From Macrotrachela quadricornifera (lineage: Eukaryota > Rotifera > Eurotatoria > Philodinida > Philodinidae), in contig JAJEKB010000237.1 of assembly GCA_022393335.1 (NCBI GenBank), positions 107,215-171,214 on the forward strand: DNA of 64,000 nucleotides. Reading direction: 5' to 3'. The translations under genes and the position numbers were made by a program. The notes under the pieces were generated by a model. That model was not told the DNA's origin and searched no databases. It saw nothing but the letters and a program-made list of their open reading frames with translations. Shown here piece after piece: positions 41,022 to 53,700 of the stretch. The stretch's first letter is position 1; each line of letters begins with the position of its first letter.

Positions 41022-42930
41022 TCATCATATATGCTAGTGAACTACTGTCACTGTTGTATTCAGAGAAAATGACCCAAAGCTGAGGACTTCCAATAGAAGG
41101 AGTATGATTTGTTTTCCGACAAAAGTGTTTCTAAATGTCTCTCATATGTTTCAAAATCAGGAAACCTTGAAAAAGTCGCTTTTGAAGAATTTCTTGGCTT
41201 TTTCCTGACATTTTCTCTATCTTTGAAAATATACCATAGGAGTTCTGAGAAAGTGATCGAGAATTCGAAATCTTCAATAAGAAGGATCTGTTTTTGTTAC
41301 ATCAAAAGTGTTTTCTAGACCACTTCGGTATTTTGGACCAAAACAAACTATTGCCAAAAAGTGGTAGGGTCTTCATAGATTCACCCAAATTATCTTTTAT
41401 GTGGGAGTGAACCGAATTTTAAAAGCATAGTTTCTCCAAGAAAAAAAATGTCACATGAACATCTCTAGTCTACCAATTGAATTTCTCAATCTAAGATAAG
41501 TGATTGATCGAAATTCATATTTAATTGTTGAAATAGATGTTCATTTTTCTAACGAATTCTCGTCTTCGCATCGCATTTCGTATTCAAATGAAACTCGAGT
41601 ATCATCTAGTCTCTTTTTCTTGATAAAGGCATCCAAAGTCCATCTTTTGTGACGTCATGATATGGAGAATGAAATGTCGTTTTATTGCTGCTCAAACATC
41701 AAAAGTGAAATATCAAATAGAATACAAATCGGTCGAAATTTCAAAATGATATTTCATTTGCCCAAAATAAAATCTGAGTTCATCGATAAAGTATGCCGAG
41801 ACCATTTTCATGATCGAGATAATTAAAACAAAAATAGCGTAAAGAGTTAGCCGCATTTTTACCTCAAATTTGAATAAATCAAAATCGATTCGCTGAATAG
41901 ATAATTAATTAATAAAGCAACATCACTGATTTGTATGATTTTCATAGTATTCAAGAGAGGCTACTGTGAAACTACTTTATCTATGTCGTTTTTTTTAATT
42001 TCTATCACTTTATAAACAGAGCAAATATACGATACTTTTCTATAAAAATCAATTTCCTGAGAGCAAATCCCAGCGCACCATATTTCGCATTTGGACGAAG
42101 CCTAGATGTCATCTAATTCTATGCATTATTTCTACCATTTTCATTCCAATCTATACTTATAGAGGACAACTCTGAATGTCAGCTGATACTACCTAGAATG
42201 ATGTAATTTTAACTTTTGATTTTCAAAACCTGAAAAATGCTCTTTTTGAAGAAGAAAATAAAATGTTCAGTTTTGCAAGATAAATCCCATAAATATGTCT
42301 ATTGCATAAAATAGCATTCAAAATTATTTATAATACAAATATTTTATCTCTGCAGACATTCATCCTTTTGAACTACATTTTCGTCAAAATGTGTATCGTA
42401 CTTAAAGAAAGTTCCAGGTTGATCAAACATATAATGATTATTTTAGACAAAAGAAACAAGCAAAATCATATGTTTTAGTTTCGTTTAAAATTATTCATAT
42501 AATTCATACAAATTAAATATATAAATACGGAATTTCTGATTTTTGATTTCACCTGTTTGATCTCTGCAACATCTGATAAAGATACAATCGTTAACATCAT
42601 CATATTTATATGCATTGTTGTATGAACTATATGAGTAATTTTGAGCGAAATTGAAATACATGATTTTTCTTTGTTATCTAAAACAATCATTTTACAGAGA
42701 AATATTCTGACGAAAATCGTAGCTCGAAAATGCTTAATATTTGCGAAAGTATAGCACTTACAACTTTCATTCACAAGATGAAGTACATTTCAGACTTTCG
42801 CTCTCTATATATAAGAAATTAATAAATAAAACAGGTTCAGTAAGAAAAAAAATACGTATAATAGGAAATCAATTGAGATGCATTGTTAAAGGTAATACTT
42901 GGTTTTAATTTTAGATTATATAAACGAATA
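41022..42930. other. Intergenic region, no gene recognised
   Basis: About 1.9 kb upstream of PRUNE1. Less AT-extreme than other spacers in the first part (41040-41800). Frames at 41109-41318 (plus) and 42475-42774 (minus) have no recognisable motif. It may contain decayed insertions; no termini were found. Confidence 0.45.
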
Positions 42931-44557
42931 ATGAATTTCAGTGATTATTTGGTGTATGCAAAGTCTCAATTGGTAGGATAAAAGTGTATGTGTGAATTAA
43001 TCAAATTCTATTTTTACTAATATATTAATATAGCTTTTATTAATATATAATAAAAAGAAATTTTAAATCAATTATTGTATAAAAATAAAAATTTTTAAAT
43101 TATTTTTCTTTATAAATATAAGACTAATTTGACACAATTCCGTCTTATTCGTGTTGTTGTGGGTAATGAATCTAGTGATCTTGATTCAACTATAAGTGCA
43201 TGTGTCTATGCATATTTTCTTCATCAAGTAAATGAAATAAAAATTAATTTATAATTTAAGAAAAAAACAAAAATATTTTTATAATATTAGACTTGTCAAT
43301 CAAATAATGAAATTCTTCATTTACCTATATTAAATACTAATCCATCAATATTTAGTTTACGTAATGAAATAATTTGGTTTCTAAATCAATGTAGTCCTAA
43401 TAAAATATTTAATAATGAAATTAATTTAAATAATTTAATATTTATGAATGATATTAATTTAAATGAATTATATGATAAAAAAAAACTTGAAATAATTCTT
43501 GTTGATCATCATTATTTAAATTCAAAATTAGATAATAATGTTGTAGAAATAATTGATCATCATCGTGTAACAGAAAATGAATCAATTAAATTAAAAGAGT
43601 ATAAATAAAAAAAAATTTTTTTCTATCAAATTTTTCCTTTTGTTTTTTTTTTGTTAATATAGTTCATCAAAAATAAATATTGAACGTGTTGGATCATGTG
43701 GTACATTAATAGCTGAAAAAATTCTTTTATCAAATTTAAATTTTCAAATAACAAATGAAATTGCTTATTTGTTAACAGGTAAACGAATAGAAAAAATGAA
43801 AGAAAAAAAATAAATAAAATATAAAGATAACAATAAGATAAATATGTTATCATTGATTCATTTAAGGACCTATTTTATTCGACACACGCAACCTTTCACC
43901 AACTGCTGGTAAAACAACTGAAAAAGATAAATATATATATAATCAACTTTTAACTTATCGTATTCCAATAATTGACGATTTAAAATTATATAAAAATTTA
44001 AAACAGAGTGCAGCAGATACTACAGGTATGAAATTAATTTCTTTATAATATATATATAAATAATTTCGTTTTAGGAATGTCAATTCAAGATTTATTACAA
44101 AAAGATGTTAAATATGTTAGCGGACCTAATATTCGTCTTGCTATATCTAGTCTACCACCAGAATATTCAGTTGAAGTAAGACTATAAAATATTTATTTGT
44201 TTTCTCTTATTATTTAATTTTTAGAAATTTATTGGAGAATTAAAAACAATGGATGGTATAAATGAATTTTTATCTAAGAATGATAATGCTGATGGTGTGA
44301 TTATTCTTTCACGTCAAACAGATGATGACTCAAAACGTCAATTAGGTTTTTATGTTAAAAAATATGAACATATGCCTCCAATAAATGAATATATTCAACG
44401 TGATGAACATAATCTTAGTTTACGTGAACGTGGTATACCAATAAATCAAGCACGTATTAAATTATTTGAACAACAAAATGCTCAAGCATCACGTAAAGAA
44501 ATTTTACCAGTAATTGAACAATTTGCAAAAGATTTTGAACCACAAAATTCATCTTAA
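42931..44557 (+). CDS. PRUNE1: Prune-family DHH phosphoesterase / exopolyphosphatase
   Basis: DHH superfamily enzyme that hydrolyses short inorganic polyphosphate and, in animals, affects cell motility and neurodevelopment; cytosolic. Seven exons (42931-42972, 43123-43227, 43291-43598, 43663-43778, 43867-44025, 44075-44175, 44225-44557) give 387 residues (human 453). Metal-binding motifs appear in order: motif I VVVGNESSDLDSTISA, a second Asp in FMNDINL, motif III LVDHHYLN (the DHH), IIDHHRV, and motif IV in GPILFDTRNLS. The DHHA2-like C-terminal domain spans the remaining exons (SIQDLLQKDVKYVSG; GVIILSRQTDDDSKRQLGFY). The disordered C-terminal tail of human PRUNE1 is missing. Its stop codon lies 11 bp from that of the convergent mL41 gene. 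Confidence 0.93.
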
Positions 44558-44568
44558 GAAAATTTTAT

Positions 44569-45664
44569 TTATTTTATTGAAAACAATGAATCAGTTTTTT
44601 CTTTATTTTCTTCACTATCATTATCATCATCAATTGATTTTATTTCACCTCGTTTAAATTCCTCAGCTATTGATTTTGCATATGTTGCATTAAATAAATC
44701 GCGTGCTAAAAATTGATCTTGTTTAATTTCTGTTACATCATATGAAACATATGGTTTTAACTAAACATATATATACATTCATAAAGATAAACAATAAAAA
44801 AAATAAATTTACTTTAAAATCAGTTAAATCTGGTACAACGAATTCAGGTTCCATGTCTTGTACATAAATAAATTTACCAGTTTGATGATCAATATAACCA
44901 GACATTTGAACACCACGATCTAAAATATAAAACTATATGAAAAGTCATAGGAAACAAAATTTTCAATAACATGAACAATGCCATGTTCGACTTATTCGTT
45001 CTACAAAATTGTGAACTTTGTTGCTCGATGAATATTTATTATGATATTATCGAATATAGATTGGATCTTTTAAATTATTTTCCAGGTTTTTATTTGAAAA
45101 ATTAAAAATATTCTATTGTCTAATATCATCAGTTAGACAAGTAGATAGTAATCAATCTTTTTAATTATTCGTAAAATGAAATCGATAATTTTGTAGAAAG
45201 AAAACTCTAAAACAAAATTTTTTGCACACATAACCCTTTGCAATTAGATATAAACGAAGTATTCTAATTCAAGTCTTATTTTTCCAAAAACAAACTATAT
45301 CAAATAAGAAACTTTACGATTAATTAACTTACGAGCCATATACATTGAATGCCAAAGTTTATGACCACCAGGTTTATGTTGACCAGCCATTTTTGTTGTT
45401 AATTGTAATCGGCTATAAAAATTAAAATTTAATAAAAACAATATATAAATAAAAACAATGAAATTTCTACCTCCAAACAGGTACTCGATCTCTATGAGGA
45501 AGTGGATTAGCACTATCATATTTTTGATATGGAAAATATTGATATGTTGGATGTTTAATACGTCTTCGAAAATGAATTGATGAAAGAGTAAATGTACGAT
45601 AAATATTAATCGTATGATTATTATTCAATAGACTTTTTAATAAAAAATCTTTTGATATAAACAT
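44569..45664 (-). CDS. MRPL41: Mitochondrial large ribosomal subunit protein mL41
   Basis: Component of the mitochondrial 39S subunit. Four exons (45471-45664, 45333-45412, 44813-44919, 44569-44760) give 190 residues. The family signature [20 protein letters not shown] matches human mL41 ([20 protein letters not shown]) almost residue for residue. The N-terminus is basic and hydroxylated (SLLNNNHTINIYRTFTLSSI ... FRRRIKH), fitting a mitochondrial targeting peptide. The protein is longer than human mL41 (137 residues) at both ends. The middle intron is 413 nt. Several AATAAA-like signals start at the stop codon on the minus strand, so cleavage would fall inside the antiparallel PRUNE1 coding end. 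Confidence 0.93.
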
Positions 45665-45858
45665 TGAAAAAAAAAATTTTATCTCTTAAAAAAACAAAAG
45701 AAAGAAATCATTTTACAAAATTTCTTTATCGTAGTTCCTTGATTCATTAATAATAATAATAATAATAATAATAGACGAAAAAAAGAAAATCATTTACAAT
45801 AAAATAAATATAGAAAATATGTATGTAAAAAGCAAAAGAAATATTCGTTTGTTTTTTT

Positions 45859-48800
45859 TTATCTCGGTGATGTAACTGTTGGAGACGATGGAGATGGTAT
45901 TGCATTAGATGTTGTCATATCATCAGGCAATTGACTGGTTATCCAAGTTAAACCTTAAATAAATAAAAATTATTTTTATAAAAAAAAATTTAACATTATT
46001 TTTTTATTTACCCCATTTTAAATTTGTTAACATATATTTTAATGCTTTTGTCCATTGTTCTAATGAACTAACTTGAGATCTAATAAAATGTAGAAATTAA
46101 AATATTATCTAATCGTTTCTTTTTTTCTTTAAATTTTAATACCTAACATTGTATTGATGTCCATTACTATCAATAATAATTCCTTTTGTTTTATCACTCA
46201 TTTTATATGGTAAACAAAATCGTTGATTTTTTGATTCAATTGCTAATTTAAACTAAATAATAAAAATTAATTATATATTTTATTAAAAAAAAATATGAAA
46301 TTTTTTTATATACTTGATTAACACAATCAAGAAATGCAATTAATGCTTCATCAAAACTAAAATTTAAAAATAAATATTTATTTTTAAATAAATTAATTTC
46401 TAAACATACGGAGTATCTAAACTAAAACGTCGTCGACCTCCATAAAGTGGTAATTGTACAAATTTTCCATTTTTTTGTTTAGTTAAATCTTCTATATAAG
46501 AATGACTTCCTAATGGAACAATTCTATATCTATTAAATATAATAAGAAAAATAAAATATTTTAAATAAATTAATATATATATTATTTTACTTAGCAAATT
46601 GAAGATCAATTCGTTTAGCTAATGAATTCAGTAATAGAGCAGCTTGACCAAAACCAGCATTAATTTCTGACCATTCAACCTATTTAATTATAAATGAATT
46701 AAAAAAAAAAAAAACCATTTTTTTTTTGAAATATTTTACATTAATACTTGGTAAACGACCAAGTCGAAAACCATTTATTGTACCAAAATGTTCTTGATGC
46801 CTATTTGATTTTTACATATATATAAAATAAACTAAAGTGCAAGAATAAATAAATTTTTACAGACCATATATGGAATGCAGCATTAAAAGCATTTGTTTTA
46901 CTCAATTTTTCATATTGAGCACGAGCATGTTTTATCTGATTATCAATACTATAAGAAATAATTTAATTGATTATATCAATCTTTCATTCTTTTTTTTTAT
47001 TATTATTATTATTTACCTTTTTTGTTCATCTTCAGCTTCGAATAATAAACGTTTTTGTTCATTATATTCACGTAAAAATCTTAAGAAAAGAAAGAAAATT
47101 TTATTTAATTAAATATAAAAATATATTCACCTTGTTTCTTCTGCTTCTAATGATTGTTCGTCTTTTGTTAATTGTTCGGATTCATTTTGTATTCGTTCAT
47201 TTTCTTGTTCTAATAACATTAATTCTTCTTTTAATTTTTTTTCTTCTTCATCTAACTATATAAAAATAAAAAAACAAAAAAAATATAAATTTATTATATA
47301 TTTGTTTATTTTGTTTTACTTGGAATAATTCTTTTTTTATTTTTTCATAATTATCTTCTTGATCATTCGTTGATGAATTAAAATGTTCAAGTAATTTTCT
47401 AGAAAAAACGAGAAAGATTTTTCATTTTTAAAAAATTTATTTTTTTATATTTTACTTATAACTTAATAATTCATGTGTTGACATTTGTAAATCAACATCA
47501 AGTTTATCCAAAAGCGTATCTGTACATTCCTATTTTTTTTGTTTAAATAAAAAAGATGTTACTTTTATTTTGATAAATTTAAATTCATACTTGACATAAA
47601 GGATGATCAAATGTATATTGTTCAGAAAGAAAATCATATAGTTTTTCATGCATCTATCATAAATAAATAAATAAATAAAAGAGAATTGTAGTTTTCTTTA
47701 TTTTTACATTAATATCATTTCGATGTTCTCGTGATTTTTGTTCAAAATCTTTGTTTGAATCATGTGTAACAAGTGCAAAATCATGTGCACTATCTAAACT
47801 ACTTTGGGATCTATAAAATACAAAATATAAGATAAATTATCTATTTTTATTTAACATACAATCGTTTTCGACCTAATGTTTTACGAATAACAATGGTACC
47901 ATTATCGGTCTGAAATATATGTATATAAATAAAAGATCTTCTTTTACACAATTGGAAATAATATTATTCCAAGGGATGCCGCTTACAATTTCCAATAGAA
48001 GAGATAATGAATTTTATATCAAATGAAAGCTCATTAAAAATGAGGTTTATTGATACATATAGAAAATAAAAAACTTGAAGAAATTTCATACTTTTTTTTG
48101 TAGTAGAAAAGTAAGATGCTAGTAATTCAAAAATGGAATAATGGATTTTTCTTGGATATTTTTACATGATTTAATAGATCACGTCGAGCTCCACAAAGCT
48201 GTATATATGGAAAAAATTTTAAACATAGTCGTTGAAATAAAATTCATCGAAAACTGTCTAAAGAATGAACTAAAAGACATGCATTTTTTATAGGGAAAAA
48301 AATGGTCTGTTTACACTAAATCCAGCTGTTTTCCATTAGTGAACGCCTGAGACAGCAAAAATAATCAGAAAGGGCTAATTTTCTTGAAAATTTCAGTGTT
48401 TTTCTTCCATATCAAAACATTTGACTTTTTAAAACGTTTCTTAAGATTTTTCAAACAGTTTTTCGAATTTTTTCGTATAAACAGTTTTGTAGAGCTCGAC
48501 GAGATCCATCGAATCATGTAATAATATCCTAGAAAAACACATTATTCCATTTTTGAATTACTGACATCTTCCTTTTCTCCTGCAAAAAAAGTATTAAATT
48601 TCTTCAAGTTTTTTATTTTCTATATTGAAAAGCTTGCATAATCCTTACAATTTAGTATCAGTAAACCGCATTTTTGACGAGCTTTCATTTGATATAAAAT
48701 TCATTATCTCTTCTATTGAAAATTATAGGCAGTATCTCCTAGAATAATATTATTTCCAACCGTATATATTGTACATACTCCTCCTTGTTGTAATTCATTA

Positions 48801-49011
48801 TAAGAATCATCACATATAGTTGTACCAGATGCTAAAATTGAGAAAATAATAAAAGAAAAAGAAAAAAAATTCATATCTATTTACCACCAATTGGTTTAGT
48901 TATTTGATCATCGATTGTATCTAATGAAGAATCTTGTTGAAGTGTATTACCACATACTTGACAAACAAAGTGTGTTGAAGAAGATTTTGAAGTTACACTA
49001 TTCGTCGCCAT
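45859..49011 (-). CDS. BECN1: Beclin 1, autophagy PI3-kinase complex subunit
   Basis: Scaffold of the VPS34/VPS15 class III PI3-kinase complexes in autophagosome formation and endosomal traffic. Seventeen exons give about 468 residues (human 450). The N-terminal CxxC motif is [19 protein letters not shown] central block ([20 protein letters not shown], human [20 protein letters not shown]) is followed by a long coiled coil (about residues 180-290). The C-terminal evolutionarily conserved domain has [63 protein letters not shown] and [21 protein letters not shown] Bcl-2-binding BH3 motif is not clearly recognisable between about residues 60 and 130. Intron 2 (47910-48778, 869 nt) contains an 809-bp foldback element. 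Intron sizes elsewhere are 40-80 nt. Confidence 0.96.
47952..48760. mobile_element. Long foldback element inside Beclin 1 intron 2
   Basis: Arms of about 300 bp (roughly 47952-48260 and 48450-48760) are inverted copies. The outer ends are TTGGAAATAATATTATT and its reverse complement AATAATATTATTTCCAA. Inner matches include AGAGATAATGAATTTTATAT, AAAAACTTGAAGAAATTT, AATTCAAAAATGGAATAATG and CGTCGAGCTC, all in both arms. The spacer is about 190 bp. There is no coding frame. As RNA the intron would form a near-perfect hairpin. Confidence 0.85.
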
Positions 49012-49211
49012 ATTATCTAGAAACAATATATTGGTTTATTATATTTCGAATAATTATTTTATAAATAAATATGTGATTATTCTAAAAGTAATCTCGTGCT
49101 GCTTGTTGTTCTTTTCGTCCAACTTATATGACTCATCGAAATTTTATGATTGGTTATTCAAAGAACATTTTACGATAGGATGTTGGACCTCTACATATCT
49201 TAGCAAATGTA

Positions 49212-49728
49212 ATGTATGCCAGTTTTTCCAATGGCAGGTGTATACAGCAGGAGCAAAGTGTACAGTGCACCTGCTGTTCGCTATGTATATTCTGATTTAC
49301 ACTTTACTCAGAAAAACAAAGTGTACATGGTACATCTTGTTATACAATGCATCGTGTTCATTAAAAAAATATCAGTGTTTGATTTTGAATGTACTGTAGA
49401 TGACAAAAGTCTCCACACTAGGTAGAAACTATCTGAACCAGGGTTATTTACTTCGAAACTTGCATCAAAGCAAGAACTTGACGAGTCATGACTCATTAAG
49501 TTCTTGCCTTAATACGAGTTACAAAACAAACAACTCTTGTTTAGATAGTTTTCGTCTAGGGTGGAGACTTTTGTCGTCTACTGTAGATTGAGAGCAAGAA
49601 TAGTAAAACGTCAAAATATTTTTTATGAACAAAAATAATATTTCATTGTTTATTTCTATATTATAAAATTTTTCCAGTACACTTTGTACATTTTGTTTAA
49701 CATTTTCATTGGAAACACTGATGTATGC
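49212..49728. mobile_element. hAT-type non-autonomous element, family A copy 2, with 8-bp target duplication
   Basis: The element 49220-49720 starts CAGTTTTTCCAATGG and ends CATTGGAAACACTG. It is flanked on both sides by the identical octamer atgtatgc (49212-49219 and 49721-49728). CAGTG-type ends plus an 8-bp duplication mark hAT transposition. The subterminal sequence (CAGCAGGAG, GTGTACAG, CACCTGCTGTT, CAGAAAAACAAAGTGTACAT) matches the copy at 38434-38891. It was itself interrupted by a mariner-like MITE at 49394-49583. It lies about 200 bp upstream of the Beclin 1 start codon. Confidence 0.93.
49394..49583. mobile_element. Mariner-like MITE nested in the hAT element
   Basis: A 190-bp palindromic element flanked by TA (49392-49393 and 49584-49585). 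The termini CTGTAGATGACAAAAGTCTC and, read inwards from the right, CAGTAGACGACAAAAGTCTC are near-identical, and the inverted similarity continues through the interior (CAAGAACTTGACGAGTCATG around the centre). TA duplication and the ACAAAAGT core are typical of Tc1/mariner elements. No coding capacity. Confidence 0.9.
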
Positions 49729-50722
49729 TTCTAGAACTGCTCAGAATCACAATATATCAATTTAATAAACCCTTAAAATATGTTCTATAGAACACTATTC
49801 GTATTTTTCAACAATATTTCTACTACTGTGTTGTATTTTTGATCCATAACAAAATCGACTAAGACGAATTCGATTTAATCTTCTATTCTTCTTATACTTC
49901 TCTTCAAAATTTTATATAAATTAATAAATAAACAAGAACGCAAATACTACGAAAGAAAATTGAATAAACTCAATCACCTAGTTAGAATGCTCGCTACCAA
50001 TTCCCTTCCCTCTATTCAGAAAAACACACACTATATATACCAATGAAACGAGGGAAAACCGAAGAAAATAACAAGGAGAAAAATATGATGACTAGAAAAA
50101 TGATGGAATAAACCCGCACTCGTGAAGGAGGTGAGAAAAAGAATGATAGGAAGAATCCATGATCATATAAAAGAGAAGAGAGAGAACAAAAGCCTATGTG
50201 AGGTTCGAGTCATCTATATATGATGACAGAACGAAGAAAAGATGAAAAAAAGAATGTCTCATATCTTAACACACGTTTTACTTACTTTTGAATTTGAAAA
50301 AAGAAATAAAATGTTAAACAAACAATTGATTAGAGTCTATTTTGTGCTACACTTCGCCAAATTATCTTATTACCATGTTTATTCGAATAAGAAATATTTA
50401 TGGTCGTACGACAGGAATATAGATTATTATCTCTTATTCAAATTTTCAAATAGGCTCTCTCACATTATTTTAAAGTTCGAATAAAAATTAAATTTAACAC
50501 ACAAACATACAAAAAAAAAATATTTAATCAATTAACATCATACACTAAACAATTTCTGTATCGTTTCTTCAATCTCTTAATAAAATTTGAATGACCTTGA
50601 CGAAAATACCAAATCATTTTACTAAAAAAAAACATAAGTAAAATCATAAATAGACAAATAAAAAAAACGACGTATAATCATATAAAACAAAAGTCATGTA
50701 GAAATACAATTTATTTAAATTT
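49729..50722. other. Intergenic region
   Basis: About 1 kb between the nested elements and the VAC14 stop codon. AT-rich with A- and GA-rich tracts. A plus-strand frame at 50242-50484 has no family similarity. Nothing else was recognised. Confidence 0.45.
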
Positions 50723-53700
50723 TTATAAACCGTCTGAAGTTGGTGTATAATGATATCTTTGCTTCTTGGAATCTACGTGTTTATTTTGTACAGATAAATA
50801 ATATTGTTGTAATTCATCAAAATTAATAGTTTTTCTTGATTCATTTTTTATTTCATTTCCATTTATATTTATTGATAGACTAGAATAAGAAAAAAATAAA
50901 ATTTTTCTTTCTTTAAAATTCTTTTTACTTAGCAACACGTTTATCAATTGATGTAAATTTATCAATAAAATTTGGTACACATTCTAAACGTCTTCTTAAT
51001 GTATGAAATGCATCGGTTTTACCAGGTAATAACATTAATAAACCACATAATGCACGAATTAATGTTTGATTATTTTCTATATCAAGAAGTGCTAAACGAA
51101 GATCTAAAACAAATTAAATTTATATTTAAAGAAAATCTTTAATATTAATAAAAGACTTTTTTCTTATAAATCTTACATGTAAAAATAGGTGATTCAATTA
51201 ATTGAACAAGTTTATCAATTTCAATTAAAAAATCAACTGTTACTTCAATTTCCGAACTGTAAATAAAAAAAAATGTAAATAAAAAATTTCTTTAATAATA
51301 CATGAATGAATAATTTACAATAATTGAACAAGTGTACAAGCATGATCATAATTTTGTGATAAAAAACATAATGCAACTAATGCTATTGGATTATGACACC
51401 ATGTTTTATAAAGACATACAAATAAATTAGCACTTTCTATTGATTGTAAATTTTTTAATTTAACTCTTAAATCATGTAATTCTGTTGATGTTAATAATAT
51501 TGAACTAAGAATTTTAACCATTATTGAAGCAAAATTAGAATCAGGTTCATTAGCTAATGTTTCCGATAATGTTTTATATATATCTTCAGGTGAAAGAAGC
51601 ATACATAATTGCCTATATAATACAAAAAAAAAACGTTAATATATTGGATTTAAATTAATATATCAAGAAATAAGAGGAAAGTACGAATTTGATATCGTTC
51701 AAATACTTGATTTTTGTTGCAAGAGAAAAAATGTTGGTAAAAATTTCAGGTGAGATCTAATGTTACATCTACTACTTTTTTTTCTAAATACGAAGATCAC
51801 AGGAAAATGTTTGAAACTGTATTATATACGAGACAACGCTGATCTACTTCGGATAGTTCAAGAAGAATGGCAAAGGTCCTTTTGAACTGCACTAAGTATA
51901 ACACGATCTCATTTTTGTAAAAAAAAAAGATTAAATTTATTTTACACATGTACTTGAAAAGTTAAATAAAGGGAAGATACGATTAGAAATTATTTACATC
52001 AGAGACAATAAAATTTTTTTTTTCTATATAAAAGCTTGCATACTAGACTTGAATTCTAGTAAACTTCACTGGTAAAAATGTTAAATAATTTACAAACCGA
52101 ATAATAAATGATCCACGAGCTTCTAAGAGTGTTCGATCAGTACGAAATAAATCCATAAGTACAATAATAAATTTTGTAAAATAATCATTATAATTTCCAT
52201 CTGCATTTGTTCGATTTGATGTTGATATTAACGCAAAAACTTGTAAAACCAAAAGTACGGCCTACAAAAAAATAAAGCAAAATTTATTTTAAACTATTTA
52301 AATAGATAATAAATGAGCGATTATCATAAAAGCAGATCAGTTAAAAATAAAATAGAGATATGTATATACTAATAAATCATCCAATCCCAAATAGAAAAAA
52401 AATGATAGAGCATATATACAAATCAATGTTGTTTTTTTTTCCACTTTCTTACTTCTGCTGTATGTTGCTGTTGCTGCTTATTGAATTTTTTTCGCGATAA
52501 TGATAATGGTGAATATGTGGAAGTAACTGATGCTGCAGACTGTGTGCAAAGAAGGGGAAATAAGAGTTTTTGTGTTTTAGCAAATATATAATTGTATGAT
52601 TAAAGTATAGCTTAAATGTGAGTTTATATAATTTTTTTCTATAACTAAAACATGCGAATCATTGGGATATAGAAAAATTACCTTGATAGGATAACTGCTT
52701 GTCTGGAAAATAGCTTACTTAGATTATAGACAATGAAAACAAAATAATTTGATTATATTTACCTCATCGGATGCATCACTAAGTACACGAAATAATGTTG
52801 GAAATAAAACATCAATATGTGTAGCCATCTATTAAATGATATAAAAGAAAAAGGATTATTTAGTATTTTTTAAATAATAATTCAAATTTTTATTTCTTAT
52901 TAAATTACTTTATCTTGAAGACATTCGAATAAATGATGAACCCAACTTAATGCAATAATACGTGATGGTGATGCACCTGATTGTATTTGAGTTTTAAGTA
53001 CTTCAACCATTTTTGTTATGGTTAAATCTGGTAGACTAAATATAGAAAATTCTAGGTTTTTTTTTTCTGTGAATAGAATTCTTACCGTTGTATGGAATTA
53101 TCTTCTGAATTTTTATTATTTTCATTTTTAATTAATTGTCGTAAAATTGAATTGATTTCTTTGGCTGTCTCTCGAATGTGTGTTGATGATGGTTAAGGAA
53201 AAATATTTAAAAAAAAGGTATTATGAAAAAAAAAAGAAATGAAATGAATTAAGAAAAGGATATTTTGTCGACTATCATCATCGTATGAAAAACATGGAAG
53301 TACAGCAGATAATAAACCAGCTGAATGAGGTAAAAGTACTTGATGACATTTTACCATATTAAGAAATTCTCTTAACCAATGTAATGCTGTATATTGAATT
53401 AATTCGTCTAAAAAATGACAAATTATTATTAGAATATAATTATTTAACAATAAAATTTCTTGCTTTTTCTTTAAATAAAGTACCCTATAGGTATTATTTC
53501 AAAGGAGAAGTAGTTTTAAGAAATATAATGTATTTCGTTTTCTTTCTATTAAAGCGTTAATCATTTATTAAATAAATAGTAATTATATATATATGAAGAA
53601 GATCCTTTTCTTTTACCATCCGGTTTGATAGTTGAAAAAAGTGGTATAGCTGTTCCTAATGAATATTTAATTTCATTTTATTAATCATTATCTGTCTTTT

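Noticed and set aside
46870..47263. Plus-strand hydrophobic frames
   Set aside because: Antisense shadows of the Beclin 1 coiled-coil exons (GAA/AAA codons read as Phe/Leu).
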